From: Rhizobium sp.
GTDB lineage: Bacteria; Pseudomonadota; Alphaproteobacteria; Rhizobiales; Rhizobiaceae
Assembly: GCA_028290545.1 (NCBI GenBank)
Contig: JAQGJP010000104.1
Location: forward strand, 94,005 to 158,004
DNA length: 64,000 nt
Direction of reading: 5' to 3'
Position 1 is the stretch's first letter; each line of letters starts with the position of its first letter. Shown piece after piece: positions 24,766 through 33,797 of the stretch. The notes under the pieces were generated by a model that was not told the DNA's origin, ran no database searches, and was given only the letters and a program-made list of their open reading frames with translations. The translations under genes were made by a program, and so were the position numbers.

Positions 24766-27477
24766 CTATGACATAAGTTCCTTAAAAATACCGTTATTCT
24801 CGATAAGCGCCGCGTGGGTACCGTCTTCCACAAGCTTGCCTTTGTCGAAGACGATGACTCGGTCGAAGAGTTCCGATAGCAACGTGTTGGAGAGAACCCA
24901 GAGAATCGACGCGGTACCAGCATTTTTCCGCAGCAAATCCAGCACGTTGCGCAGGATCTGGTCTTGGACGCGAAGATCCAGGCTGGGCAGTGGCCGATTG
25001 AAGATATAGTAGGAAGACCGGCGCACGATCGCCCGGGCCAGATTGAGTTTCTGGCGCTGCACCGAGGTAAGGCGCCGCCCGCCCGCCCCGACGTTGAAAT
25101 CCATCCCGATGGCCAGCACGCTGTCGTAGAGCCCAAGATCATTCAACAACTTGCGGACGATGGAGCGGATACGCTCGGACCCGTCCAGATGTTTGTGGCT
25201 GATCCTGCCGAGCAGTACGTTGTCGAGCAGGGTCGCGGAGGCCATGTACTTTTCGGGGTCGTAGCGCTCGATCGCATCCGCCAGATCCTTCGGCAGTCCG
25301 TCGTGGAAATCCCGCCTGACCTCGACGATCTTCGCCATCAGTTCGTCCGTCAAAAGGCCAAAGCGATGTCGCGGCTCGATATACAGGAAACTGAGCCGGA
25401 TGATCTTGGCCTGATCTTCAGGCGCAACGTCTTCGAAACGCCGGCCCTTCAGCTTTTGCAGCAGAACCTGATATTGTGGCAGGTCGTCCGCCGTCATGAA
25501 TGTCAGCTGCTGGAAAAACGGATGATCCGGGGGAAGATCACTGAACAGGTCGACCGCATTTGCGGCGATCTCAAGTCCCATCTCGTACATGATGCGGTCA
25601 AGCCCGGTGCGGGTAACGACCGAAAGAAAATATTTGTTGCTGGCAATCGCCCGCCCCATCAGTTGCGGGCCGGTGGCCGTTCCGAACAGCAGGTTCTCGC
25701 CGACGGTCGCCTCGGTGTTATAGGCGCCCGGTTCGAACGACACGACAAGGCTGCTCAGATCCTCCTGTTCCAACTCCGTTCGCAAGGCATGGCGCATGTC
25801 GACGATCCGCGCCACAAGATCTTCATGGTCGGCCGGATTGACGATCGAGCGCATGGCGAGATCAAGGATGTCTTTCGAAAGAAGGACGGCGTCGAGAGCA
25901 GACGCCACCGAGACGGAGAGATCCCCAGGGCCCGAGGCGCCCGCAGCCTTATAGTCCAACCAGTCGCTATTGACGTCATAGTCCGGATTGCCAGCAAGAC
26001 GAGCCTCACTCACTGCCCATTTCCGCTGCCTTTCACCAGCCTCGTCATAGGCGACCTCGGTCAGAGGGGCGTGTTTCAGGCCGTACAGCAGGTTATCGCG
26101 CAATGTCCCTTGAAACAGATAGCTCTCGGACGATGCGTAGGTCAGTTGGCGGCCCGTGATCGATTCCGGCAACCCCATCAGATCGTCGTTGCCCAAAACG
26201 ATCTTGCCGCTCTCGGGCCAGATCACGCGCGCGAAGGACTCTGCAAGCGCTTCGCCGCCGGAAGCCGCCGTGCCGACGATCGCCACCGTTTCCCCGGGCT
26301 GAATCTGCATGGACACGCCCGTCAGCAAACGGGCGCCGCTGTCGTCCACCAGGGACAGATTGATGGCTCCAAGCGGGCTTTCGCGAAGCTCGGCCGGCTC
26401 GGTCGCGACCGCCTGGATTTTCGGTTCGATCATGCCGTCGATGCTGAACTGCTCAACGACCTGCACATATTTGACCTGCACGTCCTGGCGCATCTGGTCC
26501 CAGTCGATCAGTTCCTTGAGCGGTCCCGGGAGATCCTTGTAAGCGCCCAGAACAGCGACGAGCTGACCGATATCGAGCTGACCATTCAGGGCAAGATAGC
26601 CGCCGATGCAATAGAACAGGAAGGGCGTCACCGAGGCGAGAAAGTTATTGATGAATTTGACCAGGAACTTCCACTGATAGAGATCATAGCGGATCCTGAA
26701 AATTCGGCCGAGCCGGGCGGATATATCAGCTCTTTCGTAGTTTGACGTGTCGTAGGCGCGGATGGTGCCGATGCCGTCGAAAATTTCGCTGACCCGTCCC
26801 GACAATTCGCGTGCCGTCAACTGGCGCTGGCGCCCGAGAACGAGCAGCCGTCTGCGCATCCTGGGGATGATGAACCCCTGGACACCAACCATTGCCGCAG
26901 CGGTCACGCCGAGCCAGACATTCTGTATGATGATGAAGAACAGAGCCGTCAATGCCTGGCCGCCCAGCAAGGCCGGCTGGACGAAGGCATCCCCGGTGAA
27001 GCCACCAAGCGGCTCGACCTCGTCCTTGACCATGCTGGCGACTTCGGCGCCCTTCACCCGCTTGAATTGGCTGGGTGGAAATCGAAGGATCCGGTCGACG
27101 AGTTCGAAACGGATGCGCCGCAGCAGCCGCTCGCCAAGACGACCCTTGAAGGTGTTAATATAAAATTTGAACAGACCGTTGATGACGACCAGAAGCAAAA
27201 ATATCAGACTGAGCGCAAATAGCATCGACGTTCGGTCGAGATCCACACCCGGAAACAGCACGACATGGCCCAACCATGGAAGATCGAACGCGATGTGCAT
27301 GAAAGTCTGGGTGGCGCCGTTCTCAAATCCCTTGCCTTGTATCGGCCCATTGACAATCTGTTTGGGCAGATCGAATGACAGAAAATAAGGAACCATGGAA
27401 ACGGCCACGACCAGCAAAATCCACAATTGCTGACTGCGTGTGTGTTGCCAGATGTAGCGCGAAAGACGATTTTCCAT
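24766..27477 (-). CDS. ABC exporter-like protein with degenerate, insertion-split nucleotide-binding domain
   Basis: 903 residues from ATG 27477. Residues 1-330 are an ABC exporter membrane domain (about six helices, with an ERLLRRIRFELVDRILRFP intracellular-loop pattern). The single nucleotide-binding domain lacks every catalytic element (numbering from the TTG at 27480): the Walker A position reads GTAASGGEA (403-411, no Lys), the Q-loop YASSES lacks Gln, the signature is LTSVQ (804-808), Walker B reads YYIFNRPLPSLD (824-835, no Asp-Glu) and the H-loop is WVLSN (no His). About 300 extra residues (470-770) split the domain and contain two more copies of the segment that normally follows the Q-loop (ENLLFG, DNVLLG). 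It is probably not an ATPase; a sensor or scaffold role is suggested by the cNMP-binding protein encoded next. Confidence 0.8.
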   Translation of the reverse strand: MENRLSRYIWQHTRSQQLWILLVVAVSMVPYFLSFDLPKQIVNGPIQGKGFENGATQTFMHIAFDLPWLGHVVLFPGVDLDRTSMLFALSLIFLLLVVINGLFKFYINTFKGRLGERLLRRIRFELVDRILRFPPSQFKRVKGAEVASMVKDEVEPLGGFTGDAFVQPALLGGQALTALFFIIIQNVWLGVTAAAMVGVQGFIIPRMRRRLLVLGRQRQLTARELSGRVSEIFDGIGTIRAYDTSNYERADISARLGRIFRIRYDLYQWKFLVKFINNFLASVTPFLFYCIGGYLALNGQLDIGQLVAVLGAYKDLPGPLKELIDWDQMRQDVQVKYVQVVEQFSIDGMIEPKIQAVATEPAELRESPLGAINLSLVDDSGARLLTGVSMQIQPGETVAIVGTAASGGEALAESFARVIWPESGKIVLGNDDLMGLPESITGRQLTYASSESYLFQGTLRDNLLYGLKHAPLTEVAYDEAGERQRKWAVSEARLAGNPDYDVNSDWLDYKAAGASGPGDLSVSVASALDAVLLSKDILDLAMRSIVNPADHEDLVARIVDMRHALRTELEQEDLSSLVVSFEPGAYNTEATVGENLLFGTATGPQLMGRAIASNKYFLSVVTRTGLDRIMYEMGLEIAANAVDLFSDLPPDHPFFQQLTFMTADDLPQYQVLLQKLKGRRFEDVAPEDQAKIIRLSFLYIEPRHRFGLLTDELMAKIVEVRRDFHDGLPKDLADAIERYDPEKYMASATLLDNVLLGRISHKHLDGSERIRSIVRKLLNDLGLYDSVLAIGMDFNVGAGGRRLTSVQRQKLNLARAIVRRSSYYIFNRPLPSLDLRVQDQILRNVLDLLRKNAGTASILWVLSNTLLSELFDRVIVFDKGKLVEDGTHAALIENNGIFKELMS

Positions 27478-27486
27478 CAAAGACCT

Positions 27487-28074
27487 TTATGATGCCGCGA
27501 CCGGGTCGATGACATAGAGGCGCCGTTCCGCATAGGGCGTATCGGCGATTTCCGGGTCATGAAGGCTGATATCGACCGTCGTCCGAACCTTCACAGACGG
27601 ACGGCTGATGATATGGGGAACCTGCGACGTTGCCCGCTCAAGGGCCGGCGGGTATTCGATCACCACAACTTTCGCGTTATCGATCAGTGAGAACAGCAGC
27701 TCTCCCAGCGGATCGTGCATGCCGAACGGCTTGAGCGAATAGCCGAGCAGCACGAGTCCGTAGCTCCCGGGCGCATAATCATAGTCGACTTCCTGGAATT
27801 TCTTTGGAATATGGCGAATACGGCAGGGTTGCCCGTTCAGTGTCTCCGCCTCATAGGCCGTGGTTTTCGGATCGACGGAGGTGACGGAAACGGGGTGGTG
27901 TGTGAGGTAATCGGTAACGGGTCTTATGTGACCGCCGATTTCCAGAACATGAGGGCATTCACGCAGAAAATGAGCGGCAAAGACTTGACGAAGCGAAGCA
28001 CCAACACCGGCCAGATGGGGCAAATCTTTCCCGGCAGGAAGTGTGGATACCGCGTTCGTTGAATTGACTTGCAT
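27487..28074 (-). CDS. Methyltransferase-like protein
   Basis: 195 residues from ATG 28074, with AGGAG nine bases upstream; the frame is open to 28242 but that extension overlaps the divergent gene. The core HVLEIGGHIRPVTDYL, then VTSVDPKT and GLVLLGYSLKP, follows the order of a Rossmann-fold SAM-dependent methyltransferase (motif I glycine loop, acidic end of strand 2, motif IV region). The glycine loop is EIGG rather than the usual DXGXGXG, so activity is uncertain. It ends nine bases before the ABC exporter-like gene and is probably cotranscribed with it. Confidence 0.6.
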   Translation of the reverse strand: MQVNSTNAVSTLPAGKDLPHLAGVGASLRQVFAAHFLRECPHVLEIGGHIRPVTDYLTHHPVSVTSVDPKTTAYEAETLNGQPCRIRHIPKKFQEVDYDYAPGSYGLVLLGYSLKPFGMHDPLGELLFSLIDNAKVVVIEYPPALERATSQVPHIISRPSVKVRTTVDISLHDPEIADTPYAERRLYVIDPVAAS

Positions 28075-28112
28075 AACTTGCACTCCTGAAAAGACCAGCA
28101 TACAACACGCCG

Positions 28113-28790
28113 ATGACGAAGACCATGCAGACCGAGACCGCAACCACAACTGATTGGCACGATAGCGCATTCGACGTAATGCGTGGCGTTGCCGCCTATA
28201 CCGCCAGCCCGCTGATGCGCGGCCTGACCCAGGTGATTGCACGACACCCGCAAGCCGACGTGGCGATTGCCTTCAATCACAAGCAGGTCGGCTGCAAGAT
28301 GTGGGCCCGACAATCGCTTTTTGAAACCGTCGGCGGAAAGTTCAAGCGCATCGTCGTTCTCGGCGGATGGTATGGCGTGCTCGCTGCGATGTTTTTCGAC
28401 GACTCACGCTTCGAAATTCAGGCTATCGACAGCTACGACATCAATCCTGCCGTCGGCGCTGTCGCCGAAACACTGAATGGCGTCTGGCAGGGCCGATTTC
28501 GTGCGCTCACCGCCGATATGTACACGCTTCCCTATCACACGCTTGAAGCCGATCTGGTGATCAATACCAGCTGCGAACATATCGCAGACCTGCCCGCCTG
28601 GCTTTCATTGCTGCCGCGCGGAACCCGCGTGCTGCTGCAATCGAACGACTACTTCAGCGAGCCGACCCACGTCAATTGCGTACCCTCGCTCGAGGCGTTC
28701 GCCGAACAGGCAAGACTGGGCACAGTCGAATTTTCCGGCTCCCTGCCGATGAAAAAATACACCCGCTTCATGCTGATCGGAACAGTGTAG
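28113..28790 (+). CDS. Class I SAM-dependent methyltransferase-like protein
   Basis: 225 residues. A Rossmann-like core is visible: IVVLGGWYGVLAAMF (motif I), IDSYDINPAVGAVAE (acidic residue for the ribose of SAM), ALTADMYTLPY (motif II) and DLVINTSCEHIADLPAWL (motif IV). The C-terminal part ends KKYTRFMLIGTV. Sugar or small-molecule acceptor is unknown. The gene is divergent from the other methyltransferase-like gene with only 38 bases between the two start codons, so their promoters must overlap the opposite coding sequences or be shared. Confidence 0.65.
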   Translation: MTKTMQTETATTTDWHDSAFDVMRGVAAYTASPLMRGLTQVIARHPQADVAIAFNHKQVGCKMWARQSLFETVGGKFKRIVVLGGWYGVLAAMFFDDSRFEIQAIDSYDINPAVGAVAETLNGVWQGRFRALTADMYTLPYHTLEADLVINTSCEHIADLPAWLSLLPRGTRVLLQSNDYFSEPTHVNCVPSLEAFAEQARLGTVEFSGSLPMKKYTRFMLIGTV

Positions 28791-28806
28791 AGCCTTTCCC
28801 CCAAGC

Positions 28807-28830
28807 CGGCCGCTCCTCAGCGAGCGGCCG
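28807..28830. other. Stem-loop between convergent genes
   Basis: CGGCCGCTC (28807-28815) and GAGCGGCCG (28822-28830) form a perfect 9-base stem with a 6-base loop spanning the 3' end of the minus-strand glycosyltransferase gene. There is no T-run on either side, so it is not a canonical terminator, but it could limit read-through between the convergent units. Confidence 0.35.
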
Positions 28831-29965
28831 AGAGATTGTGCAAGATTTCCGCGGTGCGGTTGGCGCCATCAAGGTCGAGCTTGTGTTCGGCCGGTGTTCC
28901 CGACGCCAGCGCCCTCTCAATGGCGACGATCATAGTGCCTGCCGAAAGCGCCGCCTGGCTGAGGACGAATGCCCGGCCCAATTTCTCCAGTCGCTCCGCC
29001 CTTGCTGCCTGTTCGGTCTCGCCGCCGGCGGTGAACGGCATCAGCAGACAACGGCAACCGGCGCGCAGGATATCGCCAACGGTGTTGTATCCCGCCTGCG
29101 AAACCGACAGGCGCGCTCCGGCCAGCAGGCTGGCGAAATCCTGCCGAAAGCGGAACAGCTTGACATGAGCCGGAGCATCGGCGGCGATAGCATCGAAATC
29201 CGCCTGCGGCAGGTTCGGGCCGGTGATCATGCACCATGACAAATCCGCCGGAAGGCGCTTGGCGGACTCGACCGCTGCGCGGATGACATCGACGCCGACC
29301 GCTCCGCCGCCTGCTGAAACCACGATATCGAAATTCTCCGTTGGCGGCGGAGGCGGAGGCGCCGCAACCAGGCCCGTATAGATCACCTTGTCGGCAATCG
29401 CCTCGTGAAGCGGAAAACTGTCCTCGATACGTGCAAAATTCGGATCGCCATGAACGAGCACGCGGTCGAAATATTGCTTCACATACCCGACCGTTTCTTC
29501 GTCCTGGCTGGGCTTGGCGCGTTCCTGCAGGAGATCCCGCAACGACGCCACCACCAGCGGCTTCGGCCTGGCGGCGATGACTTCATCCAGAAACGGCAGC
29601 AGTTCGAAGCGAACCTGACGGCGTCCGAAAGGGAAGGCCTCGGTCATCACGATATCCGGCCTGATATCGCGGAAGGCCGCAATCAGCATGTCACGGCGGA
29701 TGGCCTTGAAATCATCGTCGATCAGATTGCCCGTGGCATCCACGAGCCCCTTGAACCCCGCATCTCCGGCGGCGATCGCCGGCAGCGTGATGTTCCTGAC
29801 CTCCGGCCCCGGGAAGCCGGGAACCGGCCTGCCTCCCGTCACCATGGTGACATCGAAACCTTTGGCGACCAACGCTTTTCCTATCCGGCTTGCGCGGGCC
29901 AGATGGCCGATGCCAAGAAGATGCTGGACATAGAAGAACACGCGTTTTTTGGTGGTGACGTCCAT
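28817..29965 (-). CDS. MurG-like (GT28-type) glycosyltransferase
   Basis: About 382 residues. The start at 29965 shares one base with the previous stop in a TAATG overlap and has AGAAGAG six bases upstream. GT-B fold related to MurG and to UDP-GlcNAc-type transferases: the N-terminus has YVQHLLGIGHLARASRIGKAL, the glycine-rich acceptor loop (GXGH), and the C-terminal domain has VVSAGGGAVG, VSQAGYNTVGDIL and LLMPFTAGGETEQAARAE, matching the donor site of GT28 enzymes. No membrane helices. It follows a GT4 gene in a translationally coupled series. Confidence 0.82.
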   Translation of the reverse strand: MDVTTKKRVFFYVQHLLGIGHLARASRIGKALVAKGFDVTMVTGGRPVPGFPGPEVRNITLPAIAAGDAGFKGLVDATGNLIDDDFKAIRRDMLIAAFRDIRPDIVMTEAFPFGRRQVRFELLPFLDEVIAARPKPLVVASLRDLLQERAKPSQDEETVGYVKQYFDRVLVHGDPNFARIEDSFPLHEAIADKVIYTGLVAAPPPPPPTENFDIVVSAGGGAVGVDVIRAAVESAKRLPADLSWCMITGPNLPQADFDAIAADAPAHVKLFRFRQDFASLLAGARLSVSQAGYNTVGDILRAGCRCLLMPFTAGGETEQAARAERLEKLGRAFVLSQAALSAGTMIVAIERALASGTPAEHKLDLDGANRTAEILHNLSAAR

Positions 29966-31233
29966 TATCTGCTCTTCTGCCATTCGGTCTCAAATAGGTT
30001 TTTCAACTGACGGATGCTGGCGTTGAAATCGAACTCCGCGCGCACGCGCTTCTCCGCCGCATCGCCCAGCCGGTGGCGGAGGCTTGCATCGCGAATCGCG
30101 CGATCGAGCGCCGAAGCCAGCGCCTTGGGGTCCTCGGGCGGAACAACCAGCCCATTTTGCCCATCGATCAACAGCTCCGGCACACCGGAAATGTTTGTCG
30201 AGATGGAAACAAGGCCCTGGCTCGACGCTTCCACCAGAACGTTCGGCAAGCCGTCGCGGTCGCCATCGCTGGTGATCCGGCATGCGAGTGCGAAGATATC
30301 GGCGACGCGATAGCCGGCGAGCACGTCCTTCTGATCGAGCGCACCTTTCCAGATCAACCTGTTGGCGATCCCGAACTCGTCCGCGAGCGCCTGCAGCTTG
30401 CTGATATTATCGCCGTCGCCAATGTGCTCGAACCGCCAGTGGAGATCTTTCGGCAGCAGGCTGAGTGCCCTGAGCAGGATGTCATAGCCCTTTTTCTCGA
30501 CGATGCGGCCGACGCTGATGATCCTGACGGGATCGTCGCTATTGCTGCCGTCCCGCGTTGAACGATCCCCTACGAATGGATCGAAGCGCGCGAGATCGAG
30601 ACCGTGATAGCTGAGATTGACATTGGATTTCGCCCCCCCGAGTTTGCGGAGATGATCGAAACCTGATTGCGTGCAGGTGACCGTCCATCGAGTGCTTGCA
30701 AGCTTGCCTTCGAGTTCCCAATCCGGCGATGTCCAGATGTCCTTTGCATGGGCGGAGCACGTCCACGGTATACCGGTCATCGTGCTCGCATAGGCGGCAA
30801 CGGATGCCGGTGTGTGGATGAAATGGGCGTGGATCCATTCGGCCCCATCAGGCCATTCCGCCGCGAGAACCGCAGCCTGTCCAAAGCGGCGGATGCGATT
30901 GCGGGTCGGATCCTTCAGAAAGTCGGAGAAAAGCGCCCCCGCCGACCGCCAGAAGCCGGGCTTCGGCAGGCATTTGAAGAGCGCCCCGAGCACGCGGCCC
31001 GGCTCTTCGTGCAGATATTCCGGCAGATAGAAGACAGGCGCGCCGATCTCGTCATGCACGGGATGACGCAATTTGTCCGTCGGCCGGCGCAGGGCAACAA
31101 GAACGAGTTCGAAACCTGCTTTTTCCAGTCCCAGTAATTCCTGGGCGATGAAGGTTTCAGAAAGGCGCGGATATCCCTTCAATACGACGACGATCTTGCG
31201 ATGACCAGCCAATTCAGAGCCCCGGATTTTCAA
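29965..31233 (-). CDS. Glycosyltransferase family 4 protein
   Basis: 422 residues starting at a TTG; no better in-frame start is near. GT-B fold: the N-terminus has VVVLKGYPRLSETFIAQEL, a hallmark of exopolysaccharide GT4 enzymes that begin with an SETFI segment, and the C-terminal domain has ISVGRIVEKKGYDILLRAL, GDGDNISKLQALA and the EX7E-type stretch RDGLPNVLVEASSQGLV followed by SGVPELL and NGLVVPPEDP. It probably transfers a hexose or uronic acid onto a lipid-linked surface glycan. The stop overlaps the next gene by one base. Confidence 0.87.
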   Translation of the reverse strand: MKIRGSELAGHRKIVVVLKGYPRLSETFIAQELLGLEKAGFELVLVALRRPTDKLRHPVHDEIGAPVFYLPEYLHEEPGRVLGALFKCLPKPGFWRSAGALFSDFLKDPTRNRIRRFGQAAVLAAEWPDGAEWIHAHFIHTPASVAAYASTMTGIPWTCSAHAKDIWTSPDWELEGKLASTRWTVTCTQSGFDHLRKLGGAKSNVNLSYHGLDLARFDPFVGDRSTRDGSNSDDPVRIISVGRIVEKKGYDILLRALSLLPKDLHWRFEHIGDGDNISKLQALADEFGIANRLIWKGALDQKDVLAGYRVADIFALACRITSDGDRDGLPNVLVEASSQGLVSISTNISGVPELLIDGQNGLVVPPEDPKALASALDRAIRDASLRHRLGDAAEKRVRAEFDFNASIRQLKNLFETEWQKSR

Positions 31234-31338
31234 ATTGAACCATCTGGTCGTAATCGCCGGCTACGACATGCCCGGTTCTCATAGAGGATGGTTTGGGTTT
31301 GAGCCAATAGAATTGTTCGGAGATCAGCATCCGAGGAT

Positions 31339-32601
31339 CTATCCCTTGGCGATCGACAGGTGGTCAGGCTGATGCCGGTCATCAAGCAGCCTTCCAACGA
31401 TTTCGGCAATGTGGGGCAAGCCCTCGAGCCTGAAACCGGCCGGAGCGCTCTTCGAAGGCGGCTGCCGGGCGGGCAGCACTTTGAGCACCGCCGCCAGACG
31501 CAAAGGGTCTTCCGCCTCTTCAGGCAGCAACATTTCGACCAGCCCGAGTTCGGCCGCGCGCTGAGCCCGGATAAGCTGTTCTTCGCGCGGCTGGACGCGC
31601 GGCACGATCAGCGCCGGCTTGTCGAAGGAGAGGATTTCACAATAGGTATTGTATCCGCCCATCGCCACGACAGCCGTTGCGCCGGCGACCAGTTCCTCCA
31701 TGCGATTGTCGAACTCGATCACCTCGATAGCGGGTATCGATGCCCCTTTGCGTATCAGCTTGCGGCGCTTCTTGGCCGGCATGTATGGCCCGAGAACCAC
31801 CAGAGCCTTGTGCTGCAAGTCAGGATCCTGCTGATAGGCATGCATGACATTTTTGACGAGGTCAGCTCCATCCCCGCCGCCGCCGGTTGTGACGAGAATG
31901 TAATCGCCTTTGGGGCGATGATCGGGCAATTCTTCCCGCGAAACGCTGCGTTGCAGGAACCCGACGAAATTCATCTTGTTGCGCACGACATCGGGGACGT
32001 CCAGGCCCACGAGCGGATCGTAGAAATCCGGCGGACCATAAACCCATATGGCATCATAGAACTGACCGATCTTGGTCATGACGTTCTTGCGCTTCCACTC
32101 CGCGTCCAGCAGACGCGGCGAATCCATGACTTCGCGCAGGCCGAGAATCAGTACTGTTCCTCGCGTCTTCAGATAGGTCAGGGTCTCTTCGACCTCCCCC
32201 TTCAAGCCCAAGGGCTCCTTATCGACGATGAAAATATCCGGCTGGAAAGTTTCGGCCGTATGCCGAATGATCGACTGTCGCATTTTCAGCGTCTCATGCA
32301 GATCGTTATGCTGCTCCATCGACTGATATTCGCCATTGCGCAATTTGATGACGCTGGGAATCTTGACGAAATCGACACGCGCCCGATAATCGAACGCGCC
32401 GGCGATCGTGGCGCCGGAAATGATCATGACAGTCAGCCCACGATATTCCTCGACGAGCGAATGCGCGATCGTCCGGCAGCGGCGCAAATGGCCAAGACCG
32501 AATGTGTCGTGACTGTACATCAGGATACGGGCATTTTCCAAGCGGCGCGTCACGACAGGAATCTCGCATTGCCCCACGAGCCTGCCGTCCTGTCTGCACA
32601 T
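31339..32601 (-). CDS. MurG-like (GT28-type) glycosyltransferase, second copy
   Basis: 420 residues with AGGAAA just upstream of the ATG at 32601. Like the 28817-29965 protein it starts with a GXGH acceptor loop (SHDTFGLGHLRRCRTIAHSL) and has a glycine-rich donor domain (VTTGGGGDGADLVKN, VAMGGYNTYCEILSF, PRVQPREEQLIRAQRAAEL). The two share plan but differ widely in sequence, so they likely add different sugars. It sits 24 bases after the OppC permease gene and 105 bases before the GT4 gene, inside the long minus-strand operon. Confidence 0.8.
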   Translation of the reverse strand: MCRQDGRLVGQCEIPVVTRRLENARILMYSHDTFGLGHLRRCRTIAHSLVEEYRGLTVMIISGATIAGAFDYRARVDFVKIPSVIKLRNGEYQSMEQHNDLHETLKMRQSIIRHTAETFQPDIFIVDKEPLGLKGEVEETLTYLKTRGTVLILGLREVMDSPRLLDAEWKRKNVMTKIGQFYDAIWVYGPPDFYDPLVGLDVPDVVRNKMNFVGFLQRSVSREELPDHRPKGDYILVTTGGGGDGADLVKNVMHAYQQDPDLQHKALVVLGPYMPAKKRRKLIRKGASIPAIEVIEFDNRMEELVAGATAVVAMGGYNTYCEILSFDKPALIVPRVQPREEQLIRAQRAAELGLVEMLLPEEAEDPLRLAAVLKVLPARQPPSKSAPAGFRLEGLPHIAEIVGRLLDDRHQPDHLSIAKG

Positions 32602-32624
32602 TTTTCCTGCATGTTAACTTCCAC

Positions 32625-33797
32625 TCACTTGTAGGGATCGGCAGCGTCACGTAGGCCGTCGCCGAGAAAATTAAAGGCCAAGATGACGAGAATGACCGGA
32701 ATGATGGGAAACAATAGCCACGGATAGAACGCAACGACGCTGACGCTGCGGGCTTCCGTCAACAAAATCCCCCAACTGGTGATCGGCGGTCGCAGGCCCA
32801 GCCCAAGAAAACTGAGCGCGGTTTCGCCGAGGATCATCCCAGGAATAGACATCGTGGCCGTCGCAATCAAGTGCGACATGAAGCCCGGGACCAGATGTCG
32901 GCCGATAATACGTCCGCTCCGGGCGCCCATCAGCTGCGCGGCCAGAACATAGTCCTCTTCCCGCAACGACAGAAGCTTGGATCGCACGGCACGCGCCAGG
33001 CCCGTCCAGTCGAGCAATCCGAGAATGGCGGTGATGCCCAGGTAGATCAGCATGGGGCTCCAGGTGATCGGCATTATCGCCGCCAACGCCATCCAAAGCG
33101 GTATGCTGGGGATCGACTGCAGAACTTCGATAATTCGCTGTACGATAAGATCGAAAACGCCGCCATGGTATCCGGCAAGTCCACCGATCACAATTCCGAG
33201 AGTAAAGCTGATGACGATGCCGATCAGCCCGATGGTCAACGAAATCCTCGCCCCGTAGAGAATGCGCGACAGGACATCGCGCCCCAGCCGGTCGCTGCCG
33301 AGCAGGAACAATTGTCCACCTTCTGCCGGGCAGACGAGGTGAGCGCTCGTCTCGATCATCCCCCAGAACTTGTAGCGATCACCGGAACAGAAAAATCTCA
33401 GCGGCTCGATCTTGTCAGTCTTGTCGATATAGACCCGCCGGAGAGTATCCATGTCCAGCTTCATCTCACGACCGTAGACGAAAGGTCCGACGAACGCGCC
33501 GTCATGGAAGAGATGCACGCCTTGGGGTGGGGCATAGATGAAATCGACATTTCGGGTGTGGAGGTTGTACGGCGCTAGAAACTCGACGAAGGCTATCATC
33601 ACGTAGAGGATGGCAAGGAAGATCCCGGAGGCCACCGCCAGCTTGTGATAGCTGAATTTCCACCACATCAACGTCAGCTGAGAGGCGTTGTAGACGCGGT
33701 TCTGCTCTTGCGTCATCACCTCGACCGACTGCGGATCGAATGGCGCCGAGGAAACATAATGCGGTAGTGAAGCGCCTGGCTCCGGCAAGGATGACAT
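32625..33797 (-). CDS. ABC transporter permease, OppC/DppC type
   Basis: 390 residues, longer than usual OppC because of an extended periplasmic loop of about 100 residues after the first helix (FVEFLAPYNLHTR onward). The permease core has the inner-membrane EAA-type loop (LVPGFMSHLIATATMSIPGMILGETALSFLG) and LLDWTGLARAVRSKLLSLREEDYV. The C-terminus RDAADPYK is typical of the family. It overlaps the OppB stop by one base (TAATG). The extended loop before the first conserved block also occurs in microcin C / YejE-like permeases. Confidence 0.87.
   Translation of the reverse strand: MSSLPEPGASLPHYVSSAPFDPQSVEVMTQEQNRVYNASQLTLMWWKFSYHKLAVASGIFLAILYVMIAFVEFLAPYNLHTRNVDFIYAPPQGVHLFHDGAFVGPFVYGREMKLDMDTLRRVYIDKTDKIEPLRFFCSGDRYKFWGMIETSAHLVCPAEGGQLFLLGSDRLGRDVLSRILYGARISLTIGLIGIVISFTLGIVIGGLAGYHGGVFDLIVQRIIEVLQSIPSIPLWMALAAIMPITWSPMLIYLGITAILGLLDWTGLARAVRSKLLSLREEDYVLAAQLMGARSGRIIGRHLVPGFMSHLIATATMSIPGMILGETALSFLGLGLRPPITSWGILLTEARSVSVVAFYPWLLFPIIPVILVILAFNFLGDGLRDAADPYK

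Noticed and set aside
24964..26745. 593-residue open frame on the plus strand
   Set aside because: Antisense to the degenerate ABC gene; composition (many His, Arg, Gln) is typical of an antisense frame in GC-rich DNA.
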